Assembly: GCF_013030945.1 (NCBI RefSeq)
Contig: NZ_JABBXF010000051.1
Coordinates: 28,452-92,451 of the forward strand
Length of the DNA: 64,000 nucleotides
Source of the DNA: Streptomyces morookaense
GTDB lineage: Bacteria; Actinomycetota; Actinomycetes; Streptomycetales; Streptomycetaceae
Reading direction: 5' to 3'
Below, in pieces: positions 1 through 9,071 of this stretch. Each line of letters begins with the position of its first letter. Within the stretch, counting starts at the first letter, position 1. Made by a program: the position numbers and the translations under genes. The notes under the pieces are model-generated. The model made no database searches. It had not been told where the DNA came from and saw nothing but the letters and a program-made list of their open reading frames with translations.

Positions 1-33
1 GAAGCCGACGACGAGAACGTGTGCGCGAAGTAG
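1..33 (+). CDS. 3' end of a gene, probably an LCP-family protein
   Basis: The window opens inside a reading frame whose last ten codons (EADDENVCAK) run to a TAG at 31-33. The Cys-containing acidic tail resembles the end of the LCP protein that follows (tail CMKVNSLNRW), so a further LytR-CpsA-Psr gene is the likeliest identity. Ten residues cannot prove it. The 124 bases up to the next start hold no other recognisable gene. Confidence 0.4.
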   Translation, partial: EADDENVCAK

Positions 34-157
34 GACAGCGCGTCCGTCGAACATATTTGCGCGCCGCATAATGCAGTAACACAGTCCACCGTGCACCAAC
101 CGGCACAACACGCCTGCCCATCGGGCCGGACGCACGCACCACTTCAGGGGAGGCCCG

Positions 158-1879
158 ATGCGCCAGAGCACCGGCGAAGAGCGGGATGCGGCGCAGGACG
201 AGATACCGGTGGAGGCGGGCGACCCGGCGCAAGCCGGTATCCCCGCGCAGGCCGGCGGCGGATCCGGCGGGGACGACGGTTCCGGTGACCGCCCCGCAGA
301 GGCCGGCGGCGGGGCCGCCACACGCAAGCGGACCCTGCGCATCGTGCGGTGGACCGCGCTCGGGGTGGCCCTCGCCGTGGTGGCCGCCGGCGGTGTGGGG
401 TGGTTCTACTACGAGCACCTCAACGACAACATCAGGAAGGGCGCCCTCAACCTCGGCGACAAGCAGCTCGACCGGGCCGTCGCCAATGCCGAGGGGCAGC
501 GCCCCCTCAACATTCTGCTGCTGGGCTCCGACAGCCGGATCGGCAAGGAGAACCAGGACCTGGGCGGTGCCCGGGACGACGCCGACCGGCCGCCGCTCGC
601 CGACGTCGAGATGCTGGTGCACGTCTCGGCGGACCGCAGCAACATGTCCGTCATCAGCGTCCCGCGCGACACCCGCGTGACGATCCCCAAGTGCACCGAC
701 CCGGACAGCGGCAAGGTCTACAAGGAGACCACGTCGCAGATCATCAACACCAGCCTGGCGAACGGCGGTCCGGGCTGCACGGTCGCCACGTGGGAGGAGC
801 TCACGGGCATCCCCGTCGACCACTTCATGATGATCGACTTCTCCGGTGTGGTGAACATGGCCGACGCCGTCGGCGGCGTCCCGGTCTGCGTGGACGCCAA
901 CGTCTACGACGACAAGTCCGGGCTGCGGCTGCCGAAGGGCACGCACACGATCAAGGGCCAGCAGGCGCTGCAGTGGCTGCGCACCCGCCACGGCTTCGAG
1001 GACGGCAGCGACATCGGCCGCACCCACGCCCAGCACCTGTACATGAACTCGATGGTCCGTCAGCTGAAGGCCGGCACCAAGCTCTCCGACCCGGCCCAGC
1101 TCACCGGCCTCGCCGAGGCCGCCACCAAGGCGCTGACCGTCGACAAGGACCTCGGCTCGGTCAAGAAGCTCTACGACCTGGCCGACGACATCAAGCGCGT
1201 GCCCTCCGGCCGGATCACCATGACCACGATGCCGTGGATCGCCGACCCGCAGGACCCCGACGCCCATGTGATACCCAAGCCCGGCGACGCGGACAAGCTC
1301 TTCTCGCTCGTCCGCAACGACATCGCGCTGGACGGCAAGGACAAGAAGAAGGCCGAGGACGGTGCGACGGGCACCGCCCCCGCCTCGGCCAGGACGAACA
1401 TCCCGGTGACCGTCTTCAACGGCACCGGCACCGTCGTCCTCCCGCCGGCCACCGGGCGCGGCGCCGACATCGCCGCCCTGCTGGTCAAGCAGGGCTTCGC
1501 CAAGGCCGTCTCCGACTCCACGCCCCGCGCGCAGGCCGACACGACGATCACCTACCCGCGGGCCGCGCAGCGCGGCGACGCCCTGACCGTCGCCAAGGCG
1601 CTCGGCCTGCCGGAGACGGCGGTGCGGCTGTCGCCCGAGGTGCAGCAGATCACCCTGGTCGTCGGCGGCGACTGGCGGGAGGGCACGGTCTACCCGAACA
1701 GCGACGTGCCCGCCCCGGACGCCCCGGACGCCTCGTCGTCCGCATCCGCCTCCCCGTCGCCCGATGCGAAGAACGGTGCCCGGAAGCCCGGCGACAACAA
1801 GGCGCCCGAGAGCTCCGACCCCCTCAACGGCGACGACAAGTCGGCCTGCATGAAGGTCAATTCGCTCAATCGCTGGTGA
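158..1879 (+). CDS. LCP (LytR-CpsA-Psr) family cell-wall polymer ligase with LytR_C domain
   Basis: LCP proteins transfer lipid-linked polymers such as teichoic acids or wall polysaccharides onto peptidoglycan outside the membrane. This 573-residue protein has an acidic, Gly/Ala-rich cytoplasmic tail (about 1-60), one membrane span (about 63-85) and an LCP domain from about residue 118, with the signatures NILLLGSDSR, SVPRDTRVTI, ADAVGGVPVC and LRTRH. From about residue 413 (VTVFNGTG) follows a LytR_C domain, and then a Ser/Pro/Asp-rich tail. The ATG at 158 has a strong ribosome site (AGGGGAGG) just upstream. Two more LCP genes and a glycosyltransferase lie within 5 kb, pointing to wall-glycopolymer assembly. 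The last 14 bases overlap the convergent glycosyltransferase gene. The polymer attached is unknown. Confidence 0.93.
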   Translation: MRQSTGEERDAAQDEIPVEAGDPAQAGIPAQAGGGSGGDDGSGDRPAEAGGGAATRKRTLRIVRWTALGVALAVVAAGGVGWFYYEHLNDNIRKGALNLGDKQLDRAVANAEGQRPLNILLLGSDSRIGKENQDLGGARDDADRPPLADVEMLVHVSADRSNMSVISVPRDTRVTIPKCTDPDSGKVYKETTSQIINTSLANGGPGCTVATWEELTGIPVDHFMMIDFSGVVNMADAVGGVPVCVDANVYDDKSGLRLPKGTHTIKGQQALQWLRTRHGFEDGSDIGRTHAQHLYMNSMVRQLKAGTKLSDPAQLTGLAEAATKALTVDKDLGSVKKLYDLADDIKRVPSGRITMTTMPWIADPQDPDAHVIPKPGDADKLFSLVRNDIALDGKDKKKAEDGATGTAPASARTNIPVTVFNGTGTVVLPPATGRGADIAALLVKQGFAKAVSDSTPRAQADTTITYPRAAQRGDALTVAKALGLPETAVRLSPEVQQITLVVGGDWREGTVYPNSDVPAPDAPDASSSASASPSPDAKNGARKPGDNKAPESSDPLNGDDKSACMKVNSLNRW

Positions 1880-2882
1880 CCGCCGGGCGGCGGCTGGCGA
1901 TGACGCGCTGTGCGAGCGAGCGCGGGCTGGTGAGGAAGCCGAAGCCCCACGACATGTGCATCGTCGCCAGCGCGACCGGGATCTGTGCCCGCGCCTTCAG
2001 CGGCAGCCCCTTGCCGGCCGGCACCGAGCCGGCCGCGATGGCCGCCAGGTATCCGGCGGGCACCACGAAGCCCCACGGGGTGACGGCCGCGCCCGCCACG
2101 ACACCGGCGGCGATGGCCAGCACGGCGGCCGGCGGGGCGAGGTAGCGCAGATTGATCGAGCCCCGGTGGTAGCGGGCGACCACGTGCCGCCAGCGGCCGT
2201 AGTCCTTGTACTGCTTGGCGAGCGCCCGGACCGAGGGCCGGGGGCGGTACGAGACCCTGAGCTCCGGCGAGAACCAGATCAGCCCGCCGGCCTCGCGGAT
2301 GCGGAAGTTCAGCTCCCAGTCCTGGGCGCGGATGAACTCCTCGTTGTACCCGCCCTGCTGCTCCAGCGCCGCGCGCCGGAAGACGCCCAGGTAGACGGTC
2401 TCGGCGGGGCCGGCCGTGCCACCGGTGTGGAAGGCGGCGTTGCCCACGCCGATCTTCGACGTCATCGCCGCGGCGACGGCCTGCTCCCAGGCGTTCTCGC
2501 CCTCGGCGTGCATGATGCCGCCGACGTTCTGCGCGCCGGTCTCCTCCAGCAGCCGCACCGCGGTGGCGATGTAGTCGGGGGACAGCATGCCGTGCCCGTC
2601 GACCCGTACCACGATCGGGTGACGTGATGCCTTGATCGCGGCATTGAGTGCGGCAGGGGTGCGTCCGGTGGGATTCGGCACGGTATGGACCCGTGCGTCC
2701 TCCTTCACGAGCTCTGCGGCGATCTCGTCCGTGCGGTCCGTGGACGGTCCGAGGGCGATGACCACCTCCAGCTCCCCGGCATACTCCTGCTCCAGGATGT
2801 GCCGGACGGAGGTGCGCAGGTGCCGTTCTTCATTGAGCACCGGCATGATCACGGAAACGGCGGGCGGCTGCTGAACTGGCAT
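1866..2882 (-). CDS. Glycosyltransferase family 2
   Basis: A 338-residue GT-A fold glycosyltransferase. It begins with VSVIMPVLNEERHL, the usual nucleotide-sugar binding strand. The metal-site region reads RVDGHG where many members have DxD. The motif WELNFRIREAGG comes later, and hydrophobic segments near the C terminus (about 235-285) suggest membrane attachment. The start has GAGGAA four bases before ATG. It probably adds a sugar to a lipid-linked or cell-wall intermediate. Its place between LCP genes suggests it helps make the glycopolymer that they attach, but donor and acceptor cannot be read from the sequence. Confidence 0.88.
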   Translation of the reverse strand: MPVQQPPAVSVIMPVLNEERHLRTSVRHILEQEYAGELEVVIALGPSTDRTDEIAAELVKEDARVHTVPNPTGRTPAALNAAIKASRHPIVVRVDGHGMLSPDYIATAVRLLEETGAQNVGGIMHAEGENAWEQAVAAAMTSKIGVGNAAFHTGGTAGPAETVYLGVFRRAALEQQGGYNEEFIRAQDWELNFRIREAGGLIWFSPELRVSYRPRPSVRALAKQYKDYGRWRHVVARYHRGSINLRYLAPPAAVLAIAAGVVAGAAVTPWGFVVPAGYLAAIAAGSVPAGKGLPLKARAQIPVALATMHMSWGFGFLTSPRSLAQRVIASRRPAVTSD

Positions 2883-3076
2883 GGTTCCTCGGGGACAGGG
2901 CTACGGGGTCGTTCGTCACGTTACCGCCAATGGGGGACAGGGGTCCGCTCCGGCCGGGTGGCGGGGGCCCCTCGGACGGCGCGGTGCCGCAGCCTGCTGA
3001 TCGTATGGGCATACGGTTCTTTCGGTTTCCGCCCGGTTTCTCCCCGCCCCCTCCTGATCGCTGCGGAGGTCCCGAC

Positions 3077-4543
3077 GTGACCGCACCGGCCCGCTCCCCC
3101 CGCCCGAACCGGCCCCGCCACAGCGCCCCCCGCCACCGGCGCTGGGGGCTGCGCATGGCCATGGGCGCGGCGGCCGCGGTGCTGGCCGCCGGAGGGCTGG
3201 GGCATGCGCTGGTCGCCGGGATCGACGGGGGCATCAGCCGCATCGACCCCTTCAGCGGGCTCTCCGACCGGCCGCGGGTGAGCCGCGGGACGAACTTCCT
3301 GCTGGTCGGCACCGACGGCCGCGACAAGATCACGGAAGCGGAGCGCACCGCGTACCACCTCGGCGGCACCGCCTGTCACTGCACGGACACGGTGATGCTG
3401 GTGCACCTCTCGGCCGACCGCAGCCGGGCCAGTGTGGTCAGCCTGCCGCGCGACACGTACACCGAGATCCCCGAGTACACCGACGAGAACGGCCGGGTGC
3501 ACCCCGTCCATCCGCAGAAGCTGAACGCCGCCTACGCGGAGGGCGGGCCCGGGCTGACCGTGCGGGCGGTCGAGCGGCTGACCGGCGTGCACCTCGACCA
3601 CTACCTGGAAGTCGACTTCACCAGCTTCATGAAAACCGTCGACGCCGTGGGCGGGGTGCAGGTGTGCACCCCGAAGCCGCTGAAGGACGACTACACCGGG
3701 CTCGACCTCCCCGTCGGCACCAGCAGCCTCAACGGCGGGCAGGCCCTGCAGTACGTCCGCTCCCGGCACCTCGACGGGGCCGCCGACCTGGGCCGGATGC
3801 AGCGGCAGCAGCGCTTCCTCGCCGCGCTGATGCACCGGGTCGCGGGCAGCGGGGTGCTGCTGAACCCGGTGAAGTTCCACGACGTGGCCTCCACCGTGAT
3901 CGGCTCCATGCGGGCCGACCGGGGGTTCGGCACGGCGCAGCTCGTCGAGCTCGGCGAGGCCATGCGGAACCTGGCGCCCTCCTCGGCGGAGTTCACGTCC
4001 GTGCCGATCGGGGTGGTCGACTTCCCGGTGCCGCACCTGGGCTCGACCGTGAAGTGGGACGAGGCGGCGGCCGACCGGCTGTTCGCGGCACTGCGGGAGG
4101 ACCGGCCGATCACCTCACGGCCGGCGGGGCACGCACCGGAGGCGCAGGAGGCGAAGGGGGTGCCGCCGGGGAGCGCGGGAGTGGACGTGCCGCCGGAGCG
4201 GGTGCACGTCCAGGTCTTCAACGGCACCGGGCGGCCGGGGCTGGGGCAGTCCGTGGACGCGGCGCTGCGGGCGACGGGCTTCATGACGACCGGTTCGCCG
4301 ACGAACGCGCCGACGGCGGAGCGGACGGTGCTCAGCTACGACCCGCGCTGGGACCGCTCGGTCCGCACCCTGGCGGCGGCCTTCCCGGGGGCCGAACTAC
4401 GGGCCGAACCGGGGCAGGGGCCGATGATGCGGGTGATTGTGGGCCAGGACTTCCGGTCCGTCCATCCGGTACGGGGCGCCCAGGGAGGCGGCGGCGGTTC
4501 CGTACTGACCGGCGACCAGGCGGTGTGCCCGGCCGGGGCGTAG
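3077..4543 (+). CDS. LCP family cell-wall polymer ligase with LytR_C domain (second copy)
   Basis: 488 residues from a GTG at 3077, chosen because GGAGGT lies six bases upstream; the frame is open further upstream but has no ribosome site there. A basic Arg/Pro-rich N terminus is followed by a membrane span (about 25-48). The LCP domain begins near residue 71 with FLLVGTDGRD, then SLPRDTYTEI, DAVGGVQVC and YVRSRH. A C-terminal LytR_C domain (VHVQVFNGTG) begins near residue 376. TACHCTD at the active-site entrance has two Cys, so a local disulfide is possible. It is a paralogue of the LCP genes on both sides. The 194 bases between it and the divergent glycosyltransferase probably hold both promoters. 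Confidence 0.92.
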   Translation: MTAPARSPRPNRPRHSAPRHRRWGLRMAMGAAAAVLAAGGLGHALVAGIDGGISRIDPFSGLSDRPRVSRGTNFLLVGTDGRDKITEAERTAYHLGGTACHCTDTVMLVHLSADRSRASVVSLPRDTYTEIPEYTDENGRVHPVHPQKLNAAYAEGGPGLTVRAVERLTGVHLDHYLEVDFTSFMKTVDAVGGVQVCTPKPLKDDYTGLDLPVGTSSLNGGQALQYVRSRHLDGAADLGRMQRQQRFLAALMHRVAGSGVLLNPVKFHDVASTVIGSMRADRGFGTAQLVELGEAMRNLAPSSAEFTSVPIGVVDFPVPHLGSTVKWDEAAADRLFAALREDRPITSRPAGHAPEAQEAKGVPPGSAGVDVPPERVHVQVFNGTGRPGLGQSVDAALRATGFMTTGSPTNAPTAERTVLSYDPRWDRSVRTLAAAFPGAELRAEPGQGPMMRVIVGQDFRSVHPVRGAQGGGGGSVLTGDQAVCPAGA

Positions 4544-4548
4544 GCGGG

Positions 4549-4614
4549 GCGCCCCGCAAGGGGCGCTGGGGGTCCCCCCAGCGGTAGCCGGGGGAGGAAC
4601 TGCGCGAGCAACCG
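4549..4614 (+). repeat. Dispersed palindromic repeat, interrupted copy
   Basis: The palindrome GCGCCCCGCAAGGGGCGC is followed, after a foreign stretch of about 30 bases that itself folds, by the usual tail GGAACTGCGCGAGCAACC. Other copies in this window have the two halves adjacent, so this one looks as if it received an insertion. It lies six bases after the second LCP gene and could also end transcription. Confidence 0.6.
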
Positions 4615-4630
4615 CATACGGCCCGCGGAA

Positions 4631-5182
4631 TCAGTCGGCGTCCGGACCCTCCGCGGCCGCCTTCTCCCGCAGCTCCATGATCGCGCGCCGCCGTGCAAGC
4701 CGATGCGTCCGGCGGATCTGCGCCTCCTGGTAACGGCGCCGGTCCTTGTCCGTCTCCGGCAGCACCGGCGGCACGGAGCGCGGCTTGCCGTTCTCGTCCA
4801 CGGCGGCGAACACCAGGTAGGCACTGCCCACCTGCACCGCGGGCGTGGACTCGTTCCACCGCTCCGCGAGGACCCGTACCCCGACCTCCATCGAGGACCG
4901 GCCGGTCCAGTTGACCTGGGCCTTCACATGGACCAGGTCGCCGACCCGGACGGGCACCAGAAAGGCCATCTCGTCCATCGAGGCGGTGACCGCGGGTCCG
5001 CCGGAGTGGCGGCCGGCGACGGCGCCCGCGACGTCGTCCACCAGCTTCATGATCACGCCACCGTGGACGGTGCCCAGCAGGTTGGTGTCATGGCTGGTCA
5101 TGATGTGGGACAGCGTCGTGCGGGACGCCGAGGTCGGCTTGCCGGATATCGCCGGCTCCGGGCTCCGGTCCTGAAGGGTCAT
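4631..5182 (-). CDS. Acyl-CoA thioesterase, hotdog fold (YciA/BFIT type)
   Basis: 183 residues from the ATG at 5182 (GGAAGG just upstream; a GTG three codons earlier is possible). The family signature is clear: the hotdog helix with HDTNLLGTVHGGVIMKLVDD, then a strand ending MDEMAFLVPVRVGD and RSSMEVGVRVLAE. Members hydrolyse acyl-CoA thioesters in the cytoplasm and usually act as hexamers. The C-terminal 40 residues are highly charged and may form a helix. It is convergent with one LCP gene and divergent from the next, with no operon partner, so its acyl substrate is unknown. Confidence 0.9.
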   Translation of the reverse strand: MTLQDRSPEPAISGKPTSASRTTLSHIMTSHDTNLLGTVHGGVIMKLVDDVAGAVAGRHSGGPAVTASMDEMAFLVPVRVGDLVHVKAQVNWTGRSSMEVGVRVLAERWNESTPAVQVGSAYLVFAAVDENGKPRSVPPVLPETDKDRRRYQEAQIRRTHRLARRRAIMELREKAAAEGPDAD

Positions 5183-5275
5183 GCCTTCCACTATTGCATC
5201 AGCTCTGCAACAGCCCTGCCCCGATCCCGTCCGCACCCTGTGGGTCGGCGTGCCGCACCAGGCACACTTCGTCCC

Positions 5276-6442
5276 ATGAACGATTGGCCCCAGAATCGGA
5301 CAAACGACGCCCGCGCCGTACCGCCCACCCGGCGCGGCGGCAGCCTGCCGCCGCAGTATCGTCCGGGTGCCTCCCACCCCGACAACGGCTACAGCACCGG
5401 CCAGGTACACGGCCGGGGCGGCAGGGGCCGTACGCCGCGCGGAGGGGCGCCGAACTGGGGGCGGCGGATCAGAATCGGGGCGATCGTGATCCTCGGCACG
5501 CTGCTCGTCGTGGCCACCGTCACATACTTCTGGGCCGACTCCCAGCTGCGCCGCGAGGTCGACCTCGGGAAGATCCAGGACCGCGCGCCGTCCGGCAGCG
5601 GCACCAACTACCTGATCGTCGGCTCGGACAGCCGCGAGGGCCTGTCGGAGCAGGACAAGGAGGAGATGCACACCGGGTCGGCGGACGGCAAGCGCACCGA
5701 CTCGATGATGATCCTGCACACCGGTGACAACGGCACCACGATGCTGAGCCTGCCGCGCGACTCGTACGTCACCGTCCCGGCCTTCACCGGCGAGAAGTCC
5801 GGCAAGCACTATCCGCAGTCCACGCACAAGCTCAACCAGGCCTTCGCGGACGGCGGCGCCGAACTGCTGATCAGGGCAATCGAGTTCAACACCGGGCTGC
5901 ACATCGACCACTACGCGGAGATCGGCTTCGGCGGCTTCCGCAGCCTGGTCGACTCGCTCGGCGGCGTGGACATGTGCATCGACAAGCCGATCAAGGACCG
6001 GGACTCGGGCGCGGACTTCAAGGCGGGCTGCCAGACGCTGAACGGCACCCAGTCGCTGGCGTTCGTCCGGCAGCGGCACCAGGAGGCCGACCAGGACCTG
6101 GGTCGGATGCGGAACCAGCAGAAGTTCCTCAACACCCTTGCCAAGCAGGCCGCTTCGCCCTCGACGATCCTCAATCCCTTCCGGCTCTACCCGGTCATCG
6201 GCTCCGGCCTCGACACCCTCATCGTCGACAAGGACATGGGGCTGTGGGACCTGACCTCGATGTTCTGGGCCATGAAGGGCGTCACGGGCGAGGACGGGCA
6301 GCAGCTCACCGTGCCGATCTCGAACCCGAACCTGCCGACGCGCAGCGACGGCGTCGCGGTGAAGTGGGACCCGGTGAAGTCGAAGCAGCTCTTCGATCAG
6401 CTGAAGAAGGACGAGAAGGTCACCGCCTCCGGCAGCAGGTGA
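5276..6442 (+). CDS. LCP family cell-wall polymer ligase, short form without LytR_C
   Basis: 388 residues from the ATG at 5276. A Gly/Arg/Pro-rich, disordered cytoplasmic N terminus (1-62) precedes a membrane span (about 65-86). The LCP domain starts near residue 110 with YLIVGSDSRE, followed by SLPRDSYVTV, HIDHYAEIGF, DSLGGVDMC and FVRQRH. Unlike its two upstream paralogues it stops soon after the LCP fold and has no LytR_C domain. No strong ribosome site is visible before the ATG; the nearest purine run is weak. Three complete LCP genes in 6.3 kb suggest partial redundancy or division between different polymers, as in other actinomycetes. Confidence 0.92.
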   Translation: MNDWPQNRTNDARAVPPTRRGGSLPPQYRPGASHPDNGYSTGQVHGRGGRGRTPRGGAPNWGRRIRIGAIVILGTLLVVATVTYFWADSQLRREVDLGKIQDRAPSGSGTNYLIVGSDSREGLSEQDKEEMHTGSADGKRTDSMMILHTGDNGTTMLSLPRDSYVTVPAFTGEKSGKHYPQSTHKLNQAFADGGAELLIRAIEFNTGLHIDHYAEIGFGGFRSLVDSLGGVDMCIDKPIKDRDSGADFKAGCQTLNGTQSLAFVRQRHQEADQDLGRMRNQQKFLNTLAKQAASPSTILNPFRLYPVIGSGLDTLIVDKDMGLWDLTSMFWAMKGVTGEDGQQLTVPISNPNLPTRSDGVAVKWDPVKSKQLFDQLKKDEKVTASGSR

Positions 6443-6448
6443 GCCCCG

Positions 6449-7240
6449 TCAGGCTGCTGTCGGCTCCGGGCCCGTGGTGTTCACCAGGGCGAAGGGGGCG
6501 CCCTGCGGGTCGGCCACGACGGACATCCGGAAGTCCATCATGTCGAACGGCGGCTTGAGCACCGAGCCGCCGGCGCGGACGAGTGCGTCGACCGTGCTGT
6601 CGGTGTCGTCGACGGAGAAATACGTCAGCCAGTGCGAGGGCGTGCCGGGCGGCAGTTCGCCGAGCCCCTGCATCCCGCCGACCGTGCGGCCGCCGGCGGT
6701 GAGGGCGAAGTAGCCGGGGGCCTCCTCCATGGGGGCCGCCTCCAGGCCGAGTGCGGGGTAGAACGCCCGGGCGGCGTCCGGGTCCGCGGTGTTGAGCTCG
6801 TTCCACACCACCGAGCCGGGCTCGTTCACGATCTGCGCGCCGAAGAACTCCCCTGCCTGCCACAGCCCGAACACCGCTTCCGCGGGGTCGACGACGATCG
6901 CCATGCGGCCGAGGGTCATGACGTCCATCGGGCCGAACATCACCCGGCCGCCCCCGGCCGGGACCGCCTGCAGGGCGGCGTCCAGGTCGGCGGTGGCGAG
7001 ATAGGTCGTCCAGACCGTGGGCGGGACGGGCAGGCCCTCCGGTGCCATCGCCGTCATGATCCCGGCCACCGGCCTGCCGCGCAGGGTGCACACGGCGTAG
7101 CCGCCGGTCTCCGGCGGGCCGGGCTCGCCCTGCCAGCCGAAGAGGTCGCGGTAGAAGTCCAGGGCCGCCCGCTGGTCGGGGACCGTGAGCTCCGTCCAGC
7201 ACGGGGTGCCGGGCCGGTACGGGGTGGTTGCCTCGGGCAT
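6449..7240 (-). CDS. VOC (glyoxalase/bleomycin-resistance fold) protein, two-domain
   Basis: 263 residues from the ATG at 7240, preceded by GGAGGAACCCGTC. It consists of two vicinal-oxygen-chelate modules: the first begins near residue 8 (PCWTELTVPDQRAALDFYRD) and the second near residue 140 (VWNELNTADPDAARAFYPAL). This duplicated architecture is common in Streptomyces and includes hydroxylases, lyases and self-resistance proteins, but the residues visible here do not assign a reaction. It ends seven bases after the convergent LCP gene and has its own promoter region shared with the divergent surface-protein operon. Confidence 0.85.
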   Translation of the reverse strand: MPEATTPYRPGTPCWTELTVPDQRAALDFYRDLFGWQGEPGPPETGGYAVCTLRGRPVAGIMTAMAPEGLPVPPTVWTTYLATADLDAALQAVPAGGGRVMFGPMDVMTLGRMAIVVDPAEAVFGLWQAGEFFGAQIVNEPGSVVWNELNTADPDAARAFYPALGLEAAPMEEAPGYFALTAGGRTVGGMQGLGELPPGTPSHWLTYFSVDDTDSTVDALVRAGGSVLKPPFDMMDFRMSVVADPQGAPFALVNTTGPEPTAA

Positions 7241-7443
7241 GACGGGTTCCTCCACGGGATCCGGGCGTGCAGTCCCCCGCCACCGACCACCCTGGCGGGC
7301 CGGGAGCGCTCCCGCCACCGCAGGGCCCCCATCGGCGTGTTCCGTGTCTTCCTTCTCCACGGCCCCGGGCGTACTGTCGGCGCCCGATCTGATGTGCCGT
7401 CAGTGCTTTCCGGCTGCGGCACCGGACGAGAAGGGAACCCCAC

Positions 7444-8265
7444 GTGTCCCGCATCCCACATCGCACAGCGCGCCGACGCAGCGCGCTCGCGCTCTCGGCG
7501 GCGCTGGCAGGCGGCACGATCGCGCTGGTCGCACCGGCCGCACACGCCGAGACGGTCGACGTCAACTACCACTGCAAGACGCCCATCGGGGACCGGAGCG
7601 CCGTCTCGCCCATCGACATCAAGGGCGAGCAGAGCGGCGACTCGTACAAGCTCACCATGTCCTTCCAGAAAGGCGTTTCCTCCAGCCCCGTCGAACTCGG
7701 CAAGGGGGCGATGAAGCCAAGTGCCGTCATCAAGCTGGGCGGTGCGGACTCCGGCACGGTCGCCGTCTCGGGGCCCGGCAACGCAGAGCCGATACCGGCC
7801 AACACCCCGATCAAAATAGGCGACTTGTCGGGGACGTACACACCCAAGAAGGACGGCAAGGTCACCTTCACCGCCTCCACGCTCACCATCCTGGCGCTGG
7901 GCACCACGACCACCTGCGACCCCACCAACAACCCCAAGCCGTCGCTCACGCTGGACGTCAAGGCGGGCGGCGGGACGACGGGCGGGTCCACGACGGGGGG
8001 TTCGACGTCCGGAGGGTCGACGTCAGGCGGCGCCTCCACCGGAGGGTCGACCACCGGAGGGTCGTCCACGGGCGGCAGCACCACGTCCGGATCCACCGCC
8101 GGATCCACATCCGGATCCACCGGCAGTTCCACCGGCGGCGGGCAGCTCCCGCAGACCGGTCCCTCCGACAGCGCCATCGCCCTCGGCACCCTCGGCGGCA
8201 CGGTGCTGCTCGCCGGGATCGCGGGCACGCTCTGGCTGACCCGGCGGAACCGCGCCGCGGGCTAG
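7444..8265 (+). CDS. Secreted sortase-anchored (LPQTG) surface protein
   Basis: 273 residues from a GTG at 7444. A signal peptide with twin basic start (about 1-35, cleavage near AHAET) leads into an ectodomain of about 140 residues with two Cys (NYHCKTP and TTTCDP), likely joined by a disulfide. A low-complexity Gly/Ser/Thr linker made of GGST-type repeats covers about 180-232. The end is a sorting signal: LPQTG at 235-239, a hydrophobic stretch and the basic tail RRNRAAG. A sortase should attach it covalently to the wall. The next two genes follow without a gap and encode exported single-span proteins, so the three probably form one surface assembly. No enzymatic motif is visible. Confidence 0.85.
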   Translation: MSRIPHRTARRRSALALSAALAGGTIALVAPAAHAETVDVNYHCKTPIGDRSAVSPIDIKGEQSGDSYKLTMSFQKGVSSSPVELGKGAMKPSAVIKLGGADSGTVAVSGPGNAEPIPANTPIKIGDLSGTYTPKKDGKVTFTASTLTILALGTTTTCDPTNNPKPSLTLDVKAGGGTTGGSTTGGSTSGGSTSGGASTGGSTTGGSSTGGSTTSGSTAGSTSGSTGSSTGGGQLPQTGPSDSAIALGTLGGTVLLAGIAGTLWLTRRNRAAG

Positions 8266-8270
8266 GGCCG

Positions 8271-9071
8271 GTGCAGCCCCGTACCCGCGCGGCGGCCCTG
8301 GCCGTCCCGGCCGTCGCAGCGGCTCTGTTCGCCGCACCGGCCGCCGCGGAGCCGCAGCCGTGGTGGGCCGCGCCGGCCGGCGGACGGTCCGCGATCGCCC
8401 TGGAAGGCGCCCCCGGCACCGTGTTCGAGGACAGGCTGTCGGTGGTCAACCCCGGCACCGCACCCCGCACCGTCGAGCTGCGCGCCACCGGTGCGTGGAT
8501 CGCCCTGGCCGAGCGCCGGGTGCGGGTCCCGCCGCGCACCCGCGCGGACGTACCGCTGAGCGTGACCGTGCCCACGGGCGCGGTGCCCGGCGAGCACCCG
8601 GCCGCCGTGGCCGTCGGCGGGGACGGCAGGCAGCTGCAGGTGCCGGTGACCGTGCGCGTCACGGGGCCGACGCTGGCGGCGCTGTCGGTCGAGCACGTGC
8701 GGGTCAGCGGTACGGGCCGGGGCACCGTGATCCACTACGCGCTGGTCAACCGGGGCAACACCGTGCTCGCCCCGCACCTGGAGATCCGTGCCGCCGGCGT
8801 CTTCGGCGAGGTGCTGCACCGCGCGGCGGACGGGGTGCCCGCGGAGCTGCCGCCGGGGCGCGGCGTCCGGCTCGCGGAGCCGTGGCCGGGTGCCCCGCGA
8901 CTGGACCGGGTCCGGGTCAGCGTCACCGCCACGGCGCCCGGCGCTGCGCACTCCACCGCCTCGGGCACATACACGCCGCTGCCCTGGCTGCTGCCGGGAC
9001 TGGGCGCGGCCGTGGCCGCCGCGGCGGCCGGCCTGCTGATACGGCGGCGCCGGAAGGTGGTGCGGACGTGA
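8271..9071 (+). CDS. Exported single-span membrane protein, DUF916-like architecture
   Basis: 266 residues from a GTG at 8271, five bases after the stop of the LPQTG gene. A signal peptide (about 1-27, ending AAPAAAE) is followed by a beta-rich extracellular region with Ig-like repeats (DRLSVVNPGTAPRTVELRA, then VPLSVTVPTGAVPGEHPAAV). Near the C terminus is one membrane span (WLLPGLGAAVAAAAAGLLI) and a short cytoplasmic tail, RRRRKVVRT. The layout recalls the DUF916 proteins that accompany WxL surface proteins in Firmicutes, but I infer this from architecture, not from sequence identity. The stop overlaps the next start (GTGA). Function unknown. Confidence 0.8.
   Translation: MQPRTRAAALAVPAVAAALFAAPAAAEPQPWWAAPAGGRSAIALEGAPGTVFEDRLSVVNPGTAPRTVELRATGAWIALAERRVRVPPRTRADVPLSVTVPTGAVPGEHPAAVAVGGDGRQLQVPVTVRVTGPTLAALSVEHVRVSGTGRGTVIHYALVNRGNTVLAPHLEIRAAGVFGEVLHRAADGVPAELPPGRGVRLAEPWPGAPRLDRVRVSVTATAPGAAHSTASGTYTPLPWLLPGLGAAVAAAAAGLLIRRRRKVVRT

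Noticed and set aside
4631..6079. Long open frame on the minus strand through the third LCP gene
   Set aside because: It is a high-GC shadow frame; only the part from 5182 downward is the thioesterase with recognisable motifs.
7976..8130. Tandem GGGTCGACG-type repeats
   Set aside because: They are the coding sequence of the Gly/Ser/Thr linker of the LPQTG protein, not a regulatory or mobile repeat.
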